A stretch of DNA of 8,609 nt from contig JALOBF010000061.1 in assembly GCA_023228385.1 (NCBI GenBank), positions 1 to 8,609 on the forward strand. The letters are read 5' to 3'. Both the position numbers and the translations under genes were made by a program. Below the pieces are notes generated by a model that searched no databases, had not been told where the DNA came from, and was given only the letters and a program-made list of their open reading frames with translations. The DNA is from Bacilli bacterium (GTDB taxonomy: Bacteria > Bacillota_I > Bacilli_A > ML615J-28 > CAG-698). This document shows positions 8,077 to 8,609 of the stretch, one piece after another. Numbering within the stretch: position 1 is the first letter of the stretch; each line of letters starts with the position of its first letter.

Positions 8077-8238
8077 AAAAGGGGCACGATGCCTTGGTTG
8101 ATTATATTTGACCGGACTTATTATTATCATTTTTGATTGCACTCCGAAATAGGATCGCAAAATCCAATAAACTTTAAATAAAATTCCAAGAGAATTATCC
8201 GAATAGTAGTGACCGACGAATATATCGGGACCCCTTTT
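8077..8238. repeat. Long-range inverted repeat, possible base stem of a structured RNA
   Basis: On the plus strand AAAAGGGG (8077-8084), two bases, then CGAT (8087-8090) can pair with ATCG (8224-8227), three bases, then CCCCTTTT (8231-8238). That is 8 + 4 base pairs around a small internal loop, enclosing 133 bases. Transcribed on the minus strand it would close a domain of about 160 bases in the leader region before the exporter genes. The enclosed sequence contains only short hairpins that I can see. An 8-base match over this distance can arise by chance; the adjoining 4 pairs make it less likely but not decisive. Confidence 0.3.
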
Positions 8239-8298
8239 ATACATCCGGTTGTCGTGTTTTTTATATTGGCACAACGATTTTAATTTAATTGAATTGAA

Positions 8299-8609
8299 TT
8301 AATTAAAATATTGTTTATCATCTTCGGTACAATAACACCAATAATTTTGCCTTTTAACAATTAAGTCCAGTGCCGTGAATAAAATAATTAAAGCCGGGGT
8401 GTTTATATAAATATATATCTTTTTATCTTGATCATCGATTTCAACTGAATTCTCAATTAAAAAACCGAATTTAATTAATCCTTCAACAATTTCGTTAGCT
8501 CTGTCCATGCCAATACCGATTCCGGCTAAATAATTAGGTGTGAAATAAGTATTGGTCCGTTTATTTAATAAAACTAAAACATCATAGACATCTTTTGAGG
8601 AAATAAATT
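8299..8609 (-). CDS. C-terminal part of a probable winged-helix DNA-binding protein (5' end outside window)
   Basis: The frame is open from the window edge to TAA at 8299-8301, giving 102 residues. The Met at 8508 is internal: 33 upstream in-frame codons read as ordinary protein (SSKDVYDVLVLLNK, then YFTPNYLAGIGIG), with no stop and no ribosome site before the Met. The pattern is a helix (KDVYDVLVLLNK), a short helix (NYLAGIG), a longer helix (MDRANEIVEGLIKFGFL) and then a beta-hairpin-like IENSVEIDDQDKKIYIYI, which fits a winged helix. The tail has a hydrophobic helix (PALIILFTALDLIV) and an aromatic, acidic end (YWCYCTEDDKQYF). I recall similar endings in uncharacterised helix-turn-helix regulators of gut Bacillota but cannot verify this. 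It is co-directional with the exporter genes about 300 bases downstream and could regulate them; that is inference. Confidence 0.65.
   Translation of the reverse strand, partial: FISSKDVYDVLVLLNKRTNTYFTPNYLAGIGIGMDRANEIVEGLIKFGFLIENSVEIDDQDKKIYIYINTPALIILFTALDLIVKRQNYWCYCTEDDKQYFN

Larger units (their letters stand above)
7996..8298. other. Region of about 300 bases without a convincing gene
   Basis: This stretch lies between the truncated upstream gene and the exporter pair. It holds the exporter promoter (8020-8028), a long-range inverted repeat (8077-8238) and short AATT-rich repeats right after the upstream stop (8281-8305). A minus-strand open frame runs from 8298 to the TAA at 8071-8073, in phase with the upstream gene, but it has only a TTG (8274) or an internal ATG near 8245 as possible starts and no ribosome site at either. 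I recognise no tRNA, T-box, SRP, 6S or known riboswitch motif, and no clear terminator for the upstream gene. Confidence 0.6.

Noticed and set aside
8071..8274. Separate small minus-strand gene of 67 codons
   Set aside because: Its only starts are a TTG at 8274 or an ATG near 8245, neither with a ribosome site, and the product matches nothing I recognise. Kept only as an observation about an in-phase open frame.
8281..8310. Terminator after the truncated upstream gene
   Set aside because: The inverted repeats here are AT-only, six pairs at most, without a GC stem or a T run.
1..8609. CRISPR arrays, tRNA or rRNA genes, insertion sequences, prophage or toxin-antitoxin genes
   Set aside because: No spaced direct repeats, tRNA-like motifs, transposase motifs or terminal inverted repeats of an element were found in either strand.

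Overview
The window is AT-rich bacterial DNA in which every supported gene lies on the minus strand. Low-GC base composition, strong AAGGAGG-type ribosome sites, sigma-A-like promoters and a lipobox lipoprotein point to the Bacillota/Mycoplasmatota side of the tree (Bacilli, Erysipelotrichia or Acholeplasma/Izemoplasma-like). All 32 Trp codons I counted are TGG and all six stops are TAA, so TGA does not appear to be read as Trp, which argues against a Mycoplasma-type code. I cannot name a genus.

Reading in the direction of transcription (right to left): 8609-8299 is the C-terminal 102 codons of a gene that begins outside the window and looks like a winged-helix DNA-binding protein. Next come about 300 bases without a convincing gene. 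They hold a long-range inverted repeat and, near their end, an extended -10 promoter. Then 7995-4344 holds two overlapping genes for half-size ABC exporters, which probably form a heterodimer of unknown cargo. A 163-base gap carries a near-consensus promoter, and from it starts a nucleoside-uptake ABC system of the BMP/Nup (YufNOPQ) type. Its parts are the substrate-binding lipoprotein (4180-3065), an intrinsic terminator followed by a second promoter, the tandem-domain ATPase (2887-1346), and the first permease (1353-4). The start codon of what should be the second permease overlaps the last base of that stop codon at the left edge.

How it works together: the lipoprotein would capture nucleosides outside the cell, the two permeases would form the membrane channel, and the double ATPase would power import. 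The terminator after the lipoprotein gene would yield more binding protein than transporter, while the weaker second promoter keeps the downstream genes expressed. The exporter pair is a separate unit that may be controlled by the truncated regulator-like gene upstream, but this rests only on adjacency.

Nothing here is clearly a new system. The points most worth a second look are the region at 8071-8298 (a long-range pairing, and an open frame that continues in phase after the upstream gene's stop), the orphan exporter pair, and the terminator-promoter relay inside the nucleoside operon.
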